From NCBI GenBank assembly GCA_002633005.1, contig NMRA01000444.1, positions 99,456 through 163,455 on the forward strand: a stretch of DNA of 64,000 nucleotides, written 5' to 3'. Below are positions 42,283-55,020 of this stretch, one piece after another. Made by a program: the position numbers and the translations under genes. Under the pieces are notes generated by a model. The model had not been told where the DNA came from and made no database searches. It saw only the letters and a list, made by a program, of their open reading frames with translations. The stretch is from Phoronis australis. Lineage: Eukaryota; Phoronida; Phoronidae. Positions within the stretch are counted from its first letter, which is position 1, and each line of letters starts with the position of its first letter.

Positions 42283-43635
42283 TCTGAAAGTCTTTATCTT
42301 GTTACTGGAACAGCCTCAAACCTCGTCAGTTTTGAAACTGATTGCGTGTTGAACGCGAAGCACGGCCTAAAATCGATAGCATGATTAAACTGACATCATG
42401 GCCAGTAAATATTGACCAACAACGTCGATTCCACTCTGAAACTTAAACATGCAAATTACTTCATGCCTTACGGGAAAAGTTAAAAGTATACATGTAGTTA
42501 GATCAACTCCTCTGTTACTTTATGTACGCGCGTACTAAGGTCCATGTGCCAATATCATTGTTAGACATGGTATGGGTATCAGTTGCCTCACAACGTCTCT
42601 CTCTTTTTATTGCCCATTTTACCGGAGACCATTATTTTTTATTTGTTTTGTATTATCTATGATATTCCTTGTAATTGTATTTTGTCATAATAAATGACCC
42701 TTTTCGCCCATCTCGGTCTCCTTTTCATCTCTGGTAACGAACTTGTGATGCACGTACCACTTATATATTACTCGGGACATATGTCAACCATAACTGTTTT
42801 TGCCAACTGTCTCGTTAACAGGAATACTCGTAACAATCTAGTTTTGTAACGAATAAATCAAGCCTCACTCACAGGCAATTTTAAAAAGTTGTTCCCTGGT
42901 TTCGTTCAGGTATGCGCTTAATTTCGCATCAAGGAGCAACTTCATCTGCAATTTTATGGGCTTAAGAACGCGTAAATACGATATGTATATTGTACGCTCA
43001 AAATAGATTTAAATCACCTAACCACCTCTTGCGGCATCAGTTGGCACTGTTGGGCATAGTGGGACGGAATTTTTCCTTTGTCATAGCGCCACCTTTATAA
43101 CAGACTACCCACTGAAGAACTGGCAAGGGTGTAGGATTGAATTTTGATTAAAATCATCTTCCGGTTGAGACATTGAAACCTACCAATACATTGGACGATT
43201 TTTATTTTTTATAACGAAGTTGTAAATTAAAAGAAATCGATCAAAAAAAACCAAGATACGTTGTTTGGTAAATCGATTACTTAAATACCTTTTTAGTATA
43301 AATGAACTCGTTGACCTAGGTTTATATGCACCCTATGCTGAATCTTATGTTTGGTGCACATGTGAATTTCTCATGGTGAGAACTTGCAAAATGTCTGCAT
43401 GAATACGTCGTACAAAGAGAAAAAAGATTGCTTTGAATAGTGTCGGTTTCTATAATTTATATAACTTGTCAACAAAGAAAGCCAAAAAGGAAATCGAATT
43501 CTTACAGCTCTGCGATATTTTTCCACGTGACATAACTTGTTTGCTAACAAAACACAGAGCAGATTTAAGTCTTGCTTCCCAGTAAAACATTAAGGTATCA
43601 CTTGCAAATTGTTTAGAAACTATTTTTATATCGTA
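42283..43635. other. Region upstream of mosaic gene; no gene seen
   Basis: This should contain the promoter and any 5' untranslated exon. I see an octamer-like ATGCAAAT at 42449-42456, but no convincing TATA box or other core element. The rest is AT-rich without a recognisable gene or repeat. Confidence 0.4.
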
Positions 43636-43862
43636 GTACAGCACACCTCTTCAATTCTCAGTATACCCCATAGTGTACAGCACACCTCTGTACAATTGTC
43701 AGTATAATCCATGGTGTACAACACGCCTCTGTACAATTCTCAGTATACCCCATAGTGTACAGCACACCTCTGTACAATTGTCAATATACCACATAGTGTA
43801 CAGCACACTCTGTACAATTTTCAATATACCCCATGGTGTACTGCACATGTGTCACTACACCT
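43636..43862. repeat. About 41-bp TGTACA minisatellite, 5-6 copies
   Basis: Units starting at 43636, 43675, 43716, 43757, 43798 and 43838, each with GTACAGCACACCTCTGTACA and TATACCCCATAGT-like parts. The palindrome TGTACA occurs twice per unit. Unit length varies from 39 to 41. Confidence 0.9.
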
Positions 43863-45599
43863 CAGTGGTGTACAGTTGCTATTTTTGAGAAAAGAATAGC
43901 AGTGCATGAGGCAAATATAGCTGATAAGAAAAGAATTATATTCACTTGAAAAGAGTGGTGGAAACGTCTGTACGGTTGTCTACCGCGAAGTTGTCAAACT
44001 GTGGCACTGTTCAAGAAACTACCTGCTCTAGTTGTTGCCATTGGTTACAGTTTAATTTCCATGCCGTCAAGAGGCAAGCCTCAGACGCAAGACGGCACAA
44101 CTATAAAAACTCTAAAGAAGAGCAGATCATAAGCGCATCTGAGTACTAAACTAACAAATGTAATGTAACTTAGCTTCAGCAAAAAAACGACTGAGCGTGC
44201 TTTGGGGATTTTTTCAGAAGGCAAGACTTACGGTTCAAACTCTTCAGCGAAGACACTTTACTGAATTTTTAAAGTTTTGGGCACCACTGAAACAGCTTTA
44301 ATTGAACAAACAAATTGTCATATTTGACTTGTGTTACGATTCATTTTGTGCAGTTTTATCGAAACAGAAGCGAGAAGAGCCCTTGCACTGTTCGTGTCAG
44401 AAAGATTTTTGTCTAGTAATCTTCAGACTGTGGCTTTAAAGTTACTACCGTATTTAGATTGAATTGCCCAGACGGCAGGAAATTTACCACGTGATCTCGT
44501 GTTAAACCCCCCCCCCTCGGGCCAGGACCCAAAAATTAAAAAAAAACGTCTCCAGCAAAACAAAAACGGCACCGCCAGCGTGTGTAAACCCCGAGTAAAC
44601 CAACTTGGAAAATTGCGGGGAGGCTGTATTTTCACAACAAAGTCTTGCGGGACTCGTGCGATGTTGAATGGGCCTTCTAAGGAGCCCTAGTGCCGACCTC
44701 AACACCTACCGTCTTTCTACCTACAATAAGCACCACTGAGGTTTTCTATACTGGGAATTTCCGCAGAAAGGCCCACCCAACGAAACGCCCATGCCCATGG
44801 GCATTTATTTGATGTTAGTACTTCGGGTTTCAAGCGTTCACACATTGGGACGTTTATTTCGAAAATTGCAAGTGATGCAAATGGGTCCTTGGATACATCG
44901 TCAAGGTTTGAAGTAGTCCATGATGAACGGAACAAATTTAGTTGCGCATGCTGTAATTAAGTCTTCTGAATGGACTTGGTAACCTCAGGGGGCTTAGTGT
45001 GCCAACTGAGCTGCGAAACGAGATGCTGCATTGTAGAGGTGGACAAGCTCATTGACACAACAGTTGACGAAGTGCAAGCGTTGGGAACAAACGTCGAAGA
45101 TATCTGAGTAGAATGGTTCTAAGACAAGCAAACCATTGGATCCGATATACAGATACCTCGGCAGTCTAGACAGCAGGAAGATAGGACCAACGTTTTTGGA
45201 GAAACACCCAGGTAATAAGTTATAATTATTCACAGTTTGTAATAACGTCGGTTTTTTATGCTTGTGTACAATGAAAACGAAATAGAAATTATTTTTAGAC
45301 ATGCCAAATTTACCCAGTACACCAGAGGGTCTACGAGCGCACAGAAACTGATTCTGGCTTGTATTTCCACATGAGTCTATCTGCTTCATATCCAAAATCT
45401 TATTTCACGTAGTGCGTAGTTAAATCTGTACCCAATACTTGTTTCTTCCAGTGAGTACTACAGAACGGTGCGGAAACCCTTCCTTGACAACCTCTCGCAG
45501 CAGTTGACCACCAGATGTGTAAACTACACGTATGAGCAACCACTGGGGATTAAAACGTGTCTAGAGAGAAGTTTCAATTCAAAATGTTTTGCAAAGTAC
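43863..45599. other. No recognised gene
   Basis: Short frames only, none with motifs. A C-run at 44507-44517 and an A-run at 44538 occur near 44.5 kb. Confidence 0.4.
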
Positions 45600-45900
45600 G
45601 CTTTAGGTCTCACGACGGACCAGGCCAGCTTGATTTGTGTAGATATCGAGTTTCAGTGTACTTCTGGTCCCTCAGCGAACTAGTCTTGTGATGTTTTTTT
45701 ACCAAAATGTGCTTTGTAAAACTATTTATCTCAGCCAGTACTGTTTGGTCCCGCGACAGATCGACTATTTTTATAGGGATGATAAGCACAGGTGTACTTT
45801 TGGTCTCGTGACGGAGGAGGCCAGAGTTTTTGTGTACTCTCAGTGTACATCTGGTCCCTCTACGAACTGCTCCTGTATATCTTTTCACCACGGTGTAGGC
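45600..45900. repeat. Diverged tandem duplication, unit about 197 bp
   Basis: GGTCTCACGACGGACCAGGC and CAGTGTACTTCTGGTCCCTC near 45606-45673 recur as GGTCTCGTGACGGAGGAGGC and CAGTGTACATCTGGTCCCTC near 45801-45861. Two diverged copies; no coding assignment. Confidence 0.6.
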
Positions 45901-47294
45901 CTACAGAGTGTTTTGGTTTCGTGAAACTGTTTTCAGATGATTTGTTTCCTACATTTGACGTTTTTCAATTGTTGTCAACGTGATTCAGCTTAATAAAGTG
46001 ATACTTAATTGTTTATTGTTGCTTTTAGTAATAGACTATGAGCTGAGAGCACCATCGTTCGCCAGTTTTTCTCGTAACGAGACAGAACACATGTTTATTT
46101 CCGGACTAACAGTACAGGTCTCCATTCTTAAACAGCTTGAGGCTGTTGCGATCATCTGATTTTCAAGTTTTTACGCCCCGTGGGTGCTCCTTATGCTCTT
46201 CAATGTTTGGTAGTTGTCTAAACCCCTGTATACACACCACACTTTTTTCGTATGCTAAAAAGATGTGTGTAAGCAGATGTTCCAACAAAAATTTTTGCTG
46301 GTGGTGTGACTCACACCCAGATGTGCACAATATGGTTTCACGAAACTTATGAGCCACGTTCATGTGACGAAATCGAGAAGGGTTTTTAATTATCTTAAGA
46401 AAAACTCTAGGGACATGTTAAGTGCCAGAAACGTACCAGGATGCATGGAAATTTTACTGTTCGGCTACAAAAACAAAAAGTTGTTTTACACCGGAGAGGG
46501 GTTTACCACCCTCCCGACCTCCGCCCCCCCTCCCACTCGGCGCCACGCGCCTCGGATTCGACCTTTGCGGGAATCCTAAACCCCCCCTTACTGAAAACGT
46601 AGATCTGCCACTGTGTTACACGTTTTATATTTTGTGCCATCAATTCTTAACAAATTTGTCGTATTCAAAATAGTCTTCAAATGCCCAGAAGACCAAATCC
46701 GTTTTTCGTGTTGGCAATAATGACGGGATTGCTTTGGAAATCGTCGTAAGTTAAGGTTTGACACAGAGAGTATTGCGAGTTTCTGAGTGATTCACTAAGG
46801 CTTCAATTAAAATTTACATCTTACCAGCAGCGTCTGTTTTTTCATCGTCACTTAGGTTCCATTTTCTTTAAAAAAGAAGTAAATTTTCTTCATTGCACAG
46901 TGGAGCAGACGACGGAAACGGAGTCGTAGCGCGCAGCGCCACTGCCGGTCGCCTGGGATATCGCGGGGGAGCCTATACTTAGCCATAGTTCAGTTACGAA
47001 TGCGCCGTGTTCCAAATTTGACACTTAAATTTGGATTTGAGCCCCCCCCCNTCCGCCTATGAATAGCACTGCTATCGTGGAAGCAGATTAATCGAGATGC
47101 ATTGCTCTGAACGCCGTCGATTCAGTATGTCCTTCATCTTTATCCGATCATTGTCGGAAAACGTCGATAACGAAGTTGTTGAATGCACACATCGCGCATG
47201 TTCGTCCAAAATGATTCATTCTGTCCTATTCGTCCGACCATAGAACTCCTTTTATGTAACTATTATGTGCTGTTATTTTATGGATTTTGGTAAG
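45901..47294. other. No recognised gene; MITE-like patch
   Basis: A C-rich patch at 46500-46610 (CTCCGCCCCCCCTCCCACTC, then CGTAGATCTGCCACTG) resembles the right part of the GGCGGATCC MITE family. An N follows a C-run at 47051. Nothing else supported. Confidence 0.4.
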
Positions 47295-47530
47295 TTAAAA
47301 CATTGATGGTTTTTAGAATTAAAAACATTTTAAATCAGTCAGGTATGCGAAATGGTGATTACTTATGAATACCTTTTGCTTCTGATATAATCATCAAGAA
47401 CAGACAAAAGGCTTTCTAATGATATGGCTCTTATGCAATTCGGTTGAAATATGGCGGAGTCGCGAAAAGTTTTTATCACACTAAATTCCATAGCAAGTAC
47501 ACACACCGGGACAAGCGTTTTATCCGTTGT
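47295..47530. repeat. Interspersed AT-rich repeat, copy 3 (partial)
   Basis: Matches the right-hand part of 34177-34640: CAGTCAGGTATGCGAAATGG, GGCTTTCTAATGATATGGCT, CTTATGCAATTCGGTTGAAA. Confidence 0.7.
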
Positions 47531-47667
47531 TAATAGAAAAATTTCCCTTATAATAGTCCAGGAGCCGGGGGGGCTGAACGTGAATTTACCGGATAAAGTT
47601 TTTTTTTGCTGTTTCATATAGTAATCATGGTTTAGCGGTGTGAGCGTTCGCAAACCTGGAGCATTTT

Positions 47668-48235
47668 CAAATATGCAAATTAAGACCGCCATTATGCAAA
47701 ATTCTATTTTTGCTTATAATTTCCTTACCAAGCACTACAGGCAGATTATTTTAACGTTTTCACCCATGTTTCCACGGTCAACAACTTTAATAGTGATTTT
47801 TTCTAGGTAGATGCATCGTAAATTTGCATAAGGCCGCCATTATTCAAAATTCTTCTTGCACTTATAGCTACCGTACCAAGCATCACACATGAACTATCAT
47901 GATATTTGCACCTATATTCGTATGGTCAATTAGTTTATTGAAATCAGTTTGCATGTTGTTGCATGATAAATTTGCAAAATTAATGCAAATTAAGGCAGCC
48001 ATTATTTAAAATTCTACTTGAGCTTGTAGCTGCGGTACCAAGCACCACAGCTAAAGAATAATGATATTTGCACCTATGTTCCTATGTTCAATTAGGTAAA
48101 TGAAATCAGTTTGCAAGTTGCATGATAAATTTGCATAATTTATGCAAATAAAGGCCGCCATTATTGAAAATTCTGTTTTTGCTCGTAACTTTCTTACGGG
48201 GGGTGGGGCACTACACGTAGATTATTTTGGTATTT
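47668..48235. repeat. About 155-bp tandem repeat with octamer motifs, 4 copies
   Basis: Units centred near 47676, 47835, 47985 and 48145 each contain GCCGCCATTATTxAAAATTC or a variant, preceded by ATTTGCAT or ATGCAAAT-like words, and later TACCAAGCACCAC and ATTTGCACCTATGTTC. Copies are diverged by roughly 15-25% by eye. Confidence 0.75.
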
Positions 48236-48384
48236 GTAAATAATTTGTAATTTATTACACACATTACAAATTGTAGTTTTGTCTGATACCCATGGTAGAT
48301 CCAGTAGATGACTAAATTGCTTAACTGCATGCACCCAAGACAATAACCTATCGAATGGGACACAATCACAAGATGTTTCTTTTG

Positions 48385-49060
48385 CCGTCTTAATCGGTCC
48401 ATATCCAAATCACCTCGTATACAGTCGATCTCACCTGGCCGAGAGGTGTCCCGTTAACGTGTGAGGAAGGTGAGTACACGACGCAGCGACGTCAGTGGTT
48501 CTTCGGCTGCCTGAGTGTGTGCCGCTACGGTGTGACGAACCATTAAGTTACGAGGAAAGCGAGAATATCGTTTTTCGATTTCTTCGAGAACCCGAAATGC
48601 TTTGGAAGTGGCTCGCGGCAGTAAAGAGTGAATAAAAACGCCGTTAATGCCAAGTACGAGACCGTGAATATCTCCGTACATGTCTGTGACCGGCATTGTT
48701 CCGTTTCAAAATGAATTCTCACCCTCACCAATGTTTATATAAAACTGAACCAAAGTGTCAAAGTCTGTCTCAGTCGATACAATTTGTAATGCCTTTGGAG
48801 TGTTCGTGAGTGCAAATGTTTTGAAAAACCAAGGATTAATAAATAAATCATGCCGACGTTACCGGCTTCAGATGCAATAAAACTAATTGACCGTGCACTC
48901 GAGGCCGTGTGAGTTCACGCTAATTCTGTGTTTTCTGACAGAAGGCAGTCATGAAACAAAAACTCGATTATATATGCTATAATCAGATGTTAGAGGAATC
49001 TTTATTTATACATTATTCGAATCATTGTCATAGTAAAACTGTTGCCCTCAGGCAAATACA
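48385..49060 (+). mobile_element. Relic of Kolobok-like THAP element (inverse of 35689-37390 family)
   Basis: The plus strand matches the reverse complement of the 35689-37390 element: the right-end segment (TCTTAATCGGTCCATATCC), the THAP segment (CGTTTTTCGATTTCTTCGAG; GGAAGTGGCTCGCGGCAGT) and the downstream segment (AATTTGTAATGCCTTTGGAG). The THAP frame has stops, and bases present in the other copy between the THAP domain and the tail are deleted. Terminal repeats and target duplication are not recognisable. Confidence 0.75.
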
Positions 49061-52000
49061 GGTTAAGTAAAAAAAAACAGCATTTGGCTCCCGAACTATT
49101 TGTGTCATCTTGATTATTTACAGTCACTCATGGGCGTGCATCATAGGGGGGCTGAAGGGCTCAGGGCTGCGCCGCCCATGTCACTAGGCCGGCGAGAACT
49201 ACATAAGAAAGACTTTAAATGAACTATTTTACTGCATTCTAGTCAGAAACAAATGTCGATCTGCCTCATATGCACCATTTCCTTATTGATATAAAATCAA
49301 AACTCTTTATAGTTTACGCATTTACGTCAAAGAGCACAATATACAAAACAGAACAATGGTGACTTATTAAAGTAGGCGGATATCACGTGATCAATTGGAT
49401 CACTACAGCATAACAGCTAAAAGCTTTTTGTTTAAAGACAAGCAATTCCCATTTAATAACATATGTTCGAACTCCCATGACTCTCATTCAACATTTGTTC
49501 ATTATATACAATTAAATCCGGATAACATTTGTATAATAAAAACTAGTGGATACTAAACTAAGCAATAGTATTATGATTGCAAATACTGCACACAGCCTAT
49601 TGGCGTCTACATGCTGCCTCTTGCATACCATTAAGTAGGTATAATATTAATACTTTACTAGATGGCACCTTGGTAATATCATAGAACTCTAGAAATAGAA
49701 TGCCTTCTGCAGGACGTGACCCATGCAAATGTGTTAGAACTTGCGACCTCGAGATTTCACGGGACTGGCTGCGAGAGTTTGCACTGTGCATTTCTGGTTG
49801 TGTGCTCGCCTCAAATTAAAATGACTGTTGGTTTCAATAGAGTTAAAATCAATCTTTTTGATACATGTAACTATCCAGGGTCATATCTCGGTTTAATGTA
49901 GTTAGCCAAATGTCGTCTAAACAGCAATAAATACATAACAACGGACAGGAAATAATGGCATTGATTAATTAACACCTCACACTCTTGTATTACCTTAAGC
50001 CATCTTAACGACGTCATTATTGGAAAAGTGACCGAAAGGCTATACAGTAGATTTTGAATAACGCAGTTGTAAAGCTCACAGTTGCATTTCGCTCTGGTTA
50101 GCTGGCTATAAAACGGAAATGGAGTTAGACTGTTTACTCTCATAAAACCCTTAGTTGGTGTTTACCAACCATGAAATTGCACATGTACTCATTGAGTTGG
50201 CAACGGAAATAGATCCAGCAGGGTAAGGACTATAATTCCACTGATTTTATGAGAGTGAAAGGAGTTATCTGATTTTCGTTTTTTTGCGGGATAAACAGAG
50301 CCGAATACAACTTTAATCTCTTCTTTTTACGACGATAGACGTTTGTGCCATTCATCTGCAATGTAACTTACATAGTCTCATGTCAGTAGCAGTGTGTGAA
50401 GTACAAATAATGACATGAACGACTAGTCCTAACCATAATTTTCAGTAAATGGTCTTTGTATATACTGAAAAAAACGTCTTATTTTAATAGATCATGGCTC
50501 GTATCTGTGCTTGGCTGCTTAGCAAAGTTGTTGATCTTTTTTCACAAACCTTATGAATGCATATAACCAGTTTTTGAAGAAAGTAGCTTATCAGCTCAAC
50601 TACAGCTACTGGCGTAGAAGGGCGCATTTTGGGGACAGTTGTTGTATGGGGGACAGTTGCTGTGTGGGGACAATTCCTGAAATTAACTAACACTTAACCA
50701 GAGCTATGAAACAAAAACGAATCATTGTTTTTTCTTTTGATTTTATTACAAATCGCTAATTCTAGCCGATGTATGTTAGCTATTCACTAAAATCAAGTCA
50801 CGTGACTTTTAAGTTGCAGCGTTCAGCCATTAATTCAAAATCAAAAAACTATTTTGTTTCTTGTACGTTACAACAAGGTTCACAAGCGATGTATATGAAA
50901 CAAACGTGATATGCGGAATAAAACCTGATATTTCAGACTGATGTATCAGATAATTATATTTCAACAAGTAACTAGTGAACGACGAAGAAGGCTAAACGCT
51001 TACTTCCAGGTTTGGCAGAATCGATTGGCAGTAAATAACGATTAGTCGGTGATGGATGGCAGCCTCGGCAACAGTATTGAAAAGAAACAGAAGTAACGTG
51101 TTCGTAAAAATTGTGAATTGGATCTGCTGTTATTGTGTAGCTATTGGTCATACGTATGTAATGTACTACAAAATTGTCTTTTATGGTGGACAACAGTACG
51201 TGTTGCTCTACATTGAAAGAATTGACGTTAAAAGCTGATAAACTTGCAACGAAAACGCTTTAGTCTCATATCGGTTGAGGAGCTTACGACTAGACTAGTC
51301 TACCAGTTGAATTTCTGAAAATAGACCCACCTGTTTTTTCGTAAATTTTTCCAAAAGTACGCCGGTGGGCGTGCTTTCGGTAACTAAAAATCTGATGGGT
51401 TGTTTTACTGAATATGCGTATATGTTACATGTTTTGATGTAAAATGTTTATTTTAAGAAGACATTATATTTTGGGATCGTGATTTCGCTCAAATGACTGT
51501 CCTTTAACGAGGTATTGGCTACCCTAGTTGTTGGTAACCAACTATATTAACACAGTATGAAAGACGGTTTTAATCACTCAGCATTCGAAAATACACCCGT
51601 GCATGTATTCCATTTGAAAGGTCGTTTCCCACGTATCTGCCCATGGCCTATGCGTTCAGAAATTCCGGGGAATGCTTAGGCCTATCTCCGGCCATCCACG
51701 ATTCACGACTATTACTATACGAACGACTTGTATCTGGCTTCAGTCCTCTTAGCCCCCAGTTTCTGAAAGTACCCCAATGATGTGGTGTTTTCCCGGAAGA
51801 TCCCTCGGCAGTCTCTTCACTGCGGGAGCAAATGCACGACATGATTTTCATTGAAAAAAAATCGGTAATCAGTATTTCCAAATGACGGGTTTATTGATCC
51901 GGATGGCAATAACGACGTGGTTTCCACTTTGATTCCATTACTGCAGTCAGAGTGTGGACGTTCACGTATAGCTCGCGCCCCATAAGATGATGCATTATGT

Positions 52001-52414
52001 AATACAGGACGATACAGGTGTATTATTTCTGATATTGATCACGTTATGGTCTGGCTAACACTTTTGCAGCCTCTGTCCACAAGCCTCAAGACGTCGTTGA
52101 TCGGTTTATCTATTTGAGTTAGTAACAACCACAGGTCCTCCGATCTACGGGAAACCATCCGAGAATCAGTTACCATTACAAACTCGCGAAAGTCTCGTTT
52201 TGCGAGACTATATCTATATAAATGGGCATTGTCGTTATCCACATGAAACAAGGCACAGCTTTTATTATTTGTTTTATTTCACTATCGAATAACGATAGGC
52301 TTCTATGTGGAATTACTAGATTTTTATATTTCACACTTGTTTTTAATTGCATCAGTTGCGGTGTTTTCTTTAGAACCACAACTTATTTACAAATTGTTTC
52401 TTTTCATGATTATA
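49061..52414. other. No recognised gene
   Basis: About 3.3 kb of AT-rich sequence with only short chance frames. Around 50715-50800 a stretch (TTTTATTACAAATCGCTAAT) faintly resembles parts of 20030-20110 and 27915-28080, perhaps a worn interspersed repeat. No RNA gene seen. Confidence 0.4.
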
Positions 52415-52541
52415 CTTGTACACACAGCTCGCTGGTTCCCTGCGTCAAAGAGGCGTGCTTAGCCCTCGCTGGAGTGGTTCCCGCATTGCAAGTGCTGGCG
52501 CGGCTACCGCTCCACCAGGCAGGGAACCAGCGATGTACACG
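52415..52541. mobile_element. Foldback element with CGCTGGTTCCC arms
   Basis: The left arm TGTACACACAGCTCGCTGG, TTCCCTGCG is the near-inverse of the right arm CAGGCAGGGAACCAGCG, ATGTACAC. About 127 bp total. The arms match the hairpin at 26061-26112, so this is a dispersed family. Confidence 0.65.
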
Positions 52542-52749
52542 CAGTTATGCAGGAAGTTACCAGGTAGCGTTTGCTACAAATTTGACTATTCGCGGTTTTA
52601 GTGAGACATAGCATCTATACATAGTGCCAGGCACATTTTTACAGAATATTACGACCGAGATGAAGTTATATCAACGTTTAAATTTACTGTAGTGTAATAC
52701 AACAAGAGCAACACGGAGTGTTGAAATGCGCCCACGAATGCATCGCAAA

Positions 52750-52898
52750 TGGTGTGCATTTAGGGTTGTTTATTTGTATTGTAAAAATGGCCACTAGATG
52801 GTGCAAAAACGTACAATCCATCCAAAAACGGGAACACGCCATATTTCATAAAAATCTGTCGAGGAATTTCAGAGAAACAAAGGAAAACATAATAAAAT
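52750..52898 (+). repeat. Dispersed repeat, part interrupted by LINE
   Basis: AAAATGGCCACTAGATGGTG, CATCCAAAAACGGGAA and AAAATCTGTCGAGGAATTTC match 54590-54720 (AAAATGGCTACTAGGTGGTG and so on). The LINE at 52914-54295 splits this repeat: its sequence resumes at 54311 after the duplicated target site. Confidence 0.7.
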
Positions 52899-54310
52899 GA
52901 AATTGCCACTTGTTTTTTTTATAATGTTTATTATGAAATCTTCGATACAATGAATATACATAACCCAGAAAGCGCCAAGAGGCATTATATCTGGGTTAAA
53001 AAAGTACAAAGAAATCTATATACAATTATTTTACACAAATATATAAAAAAGAAATATGTATATAATTATTTTACACAAACAAATAAATTTTTAAAAAATG
53101 TTGTTAAGATTACAATGACAGTCATGTGATTACGAAAGTAAATAAATCATTTTCGTAGACATTTATAGAATTATATCCACTCACACAAAGAGATTTAATA
53201 TTATAAACAAATTTTGATACTATTTCGAATAAAACCTTATTTTCACTTGGGTTGAGTTCTTGACTTCCATATAGAAAAAAAACTAATTTTGTTGTACACT
53301 TGCGGAATTTCAGAATATTTTTTATAAATATTGGGGTATTGTTCGAGTGTCTGGAAAAGCTGTACCCTCTGCTCCTTGCATATCTCACAAGCAAAGAAAA
53401 CATGAGCATTTATCTGTGCGTCTCCACAGCAACACAGAGGCGAAATGTAATTAAAATTATGTCTAAGTTTCTCGTTGTTTAGGAATAGACAGCATCTTGA
53501 TCTGCATAGGATTATTTCGTGGTTGCGGGGAAGTTGGAACGATATCAATGGGACTGGCAACTCTTGAGTAGTAGTATGCATTTTAAAGTTATTTTTTACG
53601 GTAACGATTGAAGTGCTTTCTTTTATTTTGGATGATAAGGAATTCCAATTGTCAATACAAGTTAATATGGTAGATTTCCTGAAGGCTTGTCTGAGGGAAG
53701 ATGGAATAGTGTGCATATTACTTTGGAGCAGTCATGGTCTCGTGCTTGATCTTTTGTAAGAGACAAAGAGGATTTTGTTTGAGTAATTGTTTATGTTGGT
53801 TAAGACTTTGAATGTATACATGGACAAGTGGAGTTTACGACGGGTTGCTAGTTTGCTCCAGTTGAGACTGTTTAAAACCTTGATTATGTTGGATCCTTTT
53901 TATGCTCCTGTTATGGCTAAAGCTGCTTGTTATTGTAGTCTTTCTAATTGAAGAAGTATGCCAGCGTTTGCCGATTGGTAGATTATGTCACAGTAATCTA
54001 GATGTGGAAGAACAAAAGACTTGAGTAGAGTTTCAAGATGCATGGAGTTGAGATGACGAGAGACAATTCTAATTAATTTGATTAATTTTTGTACTTTGTG
54101 AACGAGTTCGCGACAGTGAGGAGTAAATGTAAGCTTGTGGTCTAGTAGCAATCAAAGGTGTTTGTGTGTAAACTTATTGGGAATAACTTCCCCATTGAGT
54201 GATAATTCCAGCATTGGATTTGTGTCATCAGCATATAAGAATGTTTTAGAGTTTATTGTGTCTGGAAGATCATTGACGTACAATAAAAAGAGTAAGAAAT
54301 TGCCACTTGT
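52899..54310 (-). mobile_element. 5'-truncated CR1/Jockey-type LINE with 15-bp target duplication
   Basis: GAAATTGCCACTTGT occurs at 52899-52913 and 54296-54310 as a perfect 15-bp target site duplication bounding a 1382-bp insert on minus. The insert starts inside reverse transcriptase (LLYVNDLPDTINSKTFLYAD, D: the YADD active site). It continues through the thumb region (LDHKLTFTPHCRELVHKVQK, LPHLDYCDIIYQSA) and ends with NWNSLSSKIKES and a cysteine-rich tail (PLCCCGDAQINAHVFFACEI). The 3' end is A-rich. Frames are broken (for example stops after LERLQ). It is a typical dead-on-arrival copy. Confidence 0.82.
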
Positions 54311-55020
54311 GGGCACAGCGTCCGTTGGATCCACCTGAAAATCGTCATCGTATGTTGTTATCTTCACATTAATACACTTACTAAATTTAATAAAGATAAT
54401 GCAGTGGGTTTAGGAGATACTGCTATGGTCGAAAAACAAAACAAAACAAAACTACCACTAGGAGGCGCTACAGTAGTCAATTGCCATCATCAAACGTCCT
54501 CTTCACACTGAGAACATATACGCCAATTTTCAAAACAATCCCTAGAATGATTTTGTAGACGCCAAAAACAAGATTTGAAAATAGCAAAAATGGCTACTAG
54601 GTGGTGCAAAATACCTCAGTTCCATCCAAAAACAGGAGGATAGCGTCATCTCACCAATACATGCGTATATTCAAAATTTTATGAAAATCTGTTGAGGACC
54701 TTTGAAGGTAAAGAGGTCAACGTAAAAAACTAGAATTGCCACTACCGGGCACACCAGTACTCAGATCCGTCCGAAAGTCGTCGTCGTCCGTCGTCAACAT
54801 CATATAAATACACTTGCTAACTTAAGTAAAAGATCCTGCAAACGGTTTAGAAGATACAGCCATGAGCGCAAAAAACAAAACTGTCACTAGGAGGCGCTAC
54901 AGTAGTCGAAGTCGTCGGAAAATCATCGTTAGCCATTCACTTTATAGTAAAAACATACATGCCAATTTTCACAATTATCCTGAAAGCGATTTGCTTGATA
55001 TACAAATGGAGGTGCTCGAT
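54311..55020 (+). repeat. Dispersed repeat family with GGAGGCGCTACAGTAG motif
   Basis: Contains CACTAGGAGGCGCTACAGTA at two places (54459 and 54885) and a shared block TGCCAATTTTCACAATTATCC. The word set recurs at 63830-64000 and, in part, at 52750-52898. No protein. The two internal copies suggest a tandem or compound repeat about 430 bases long. Confidence 0.65.
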
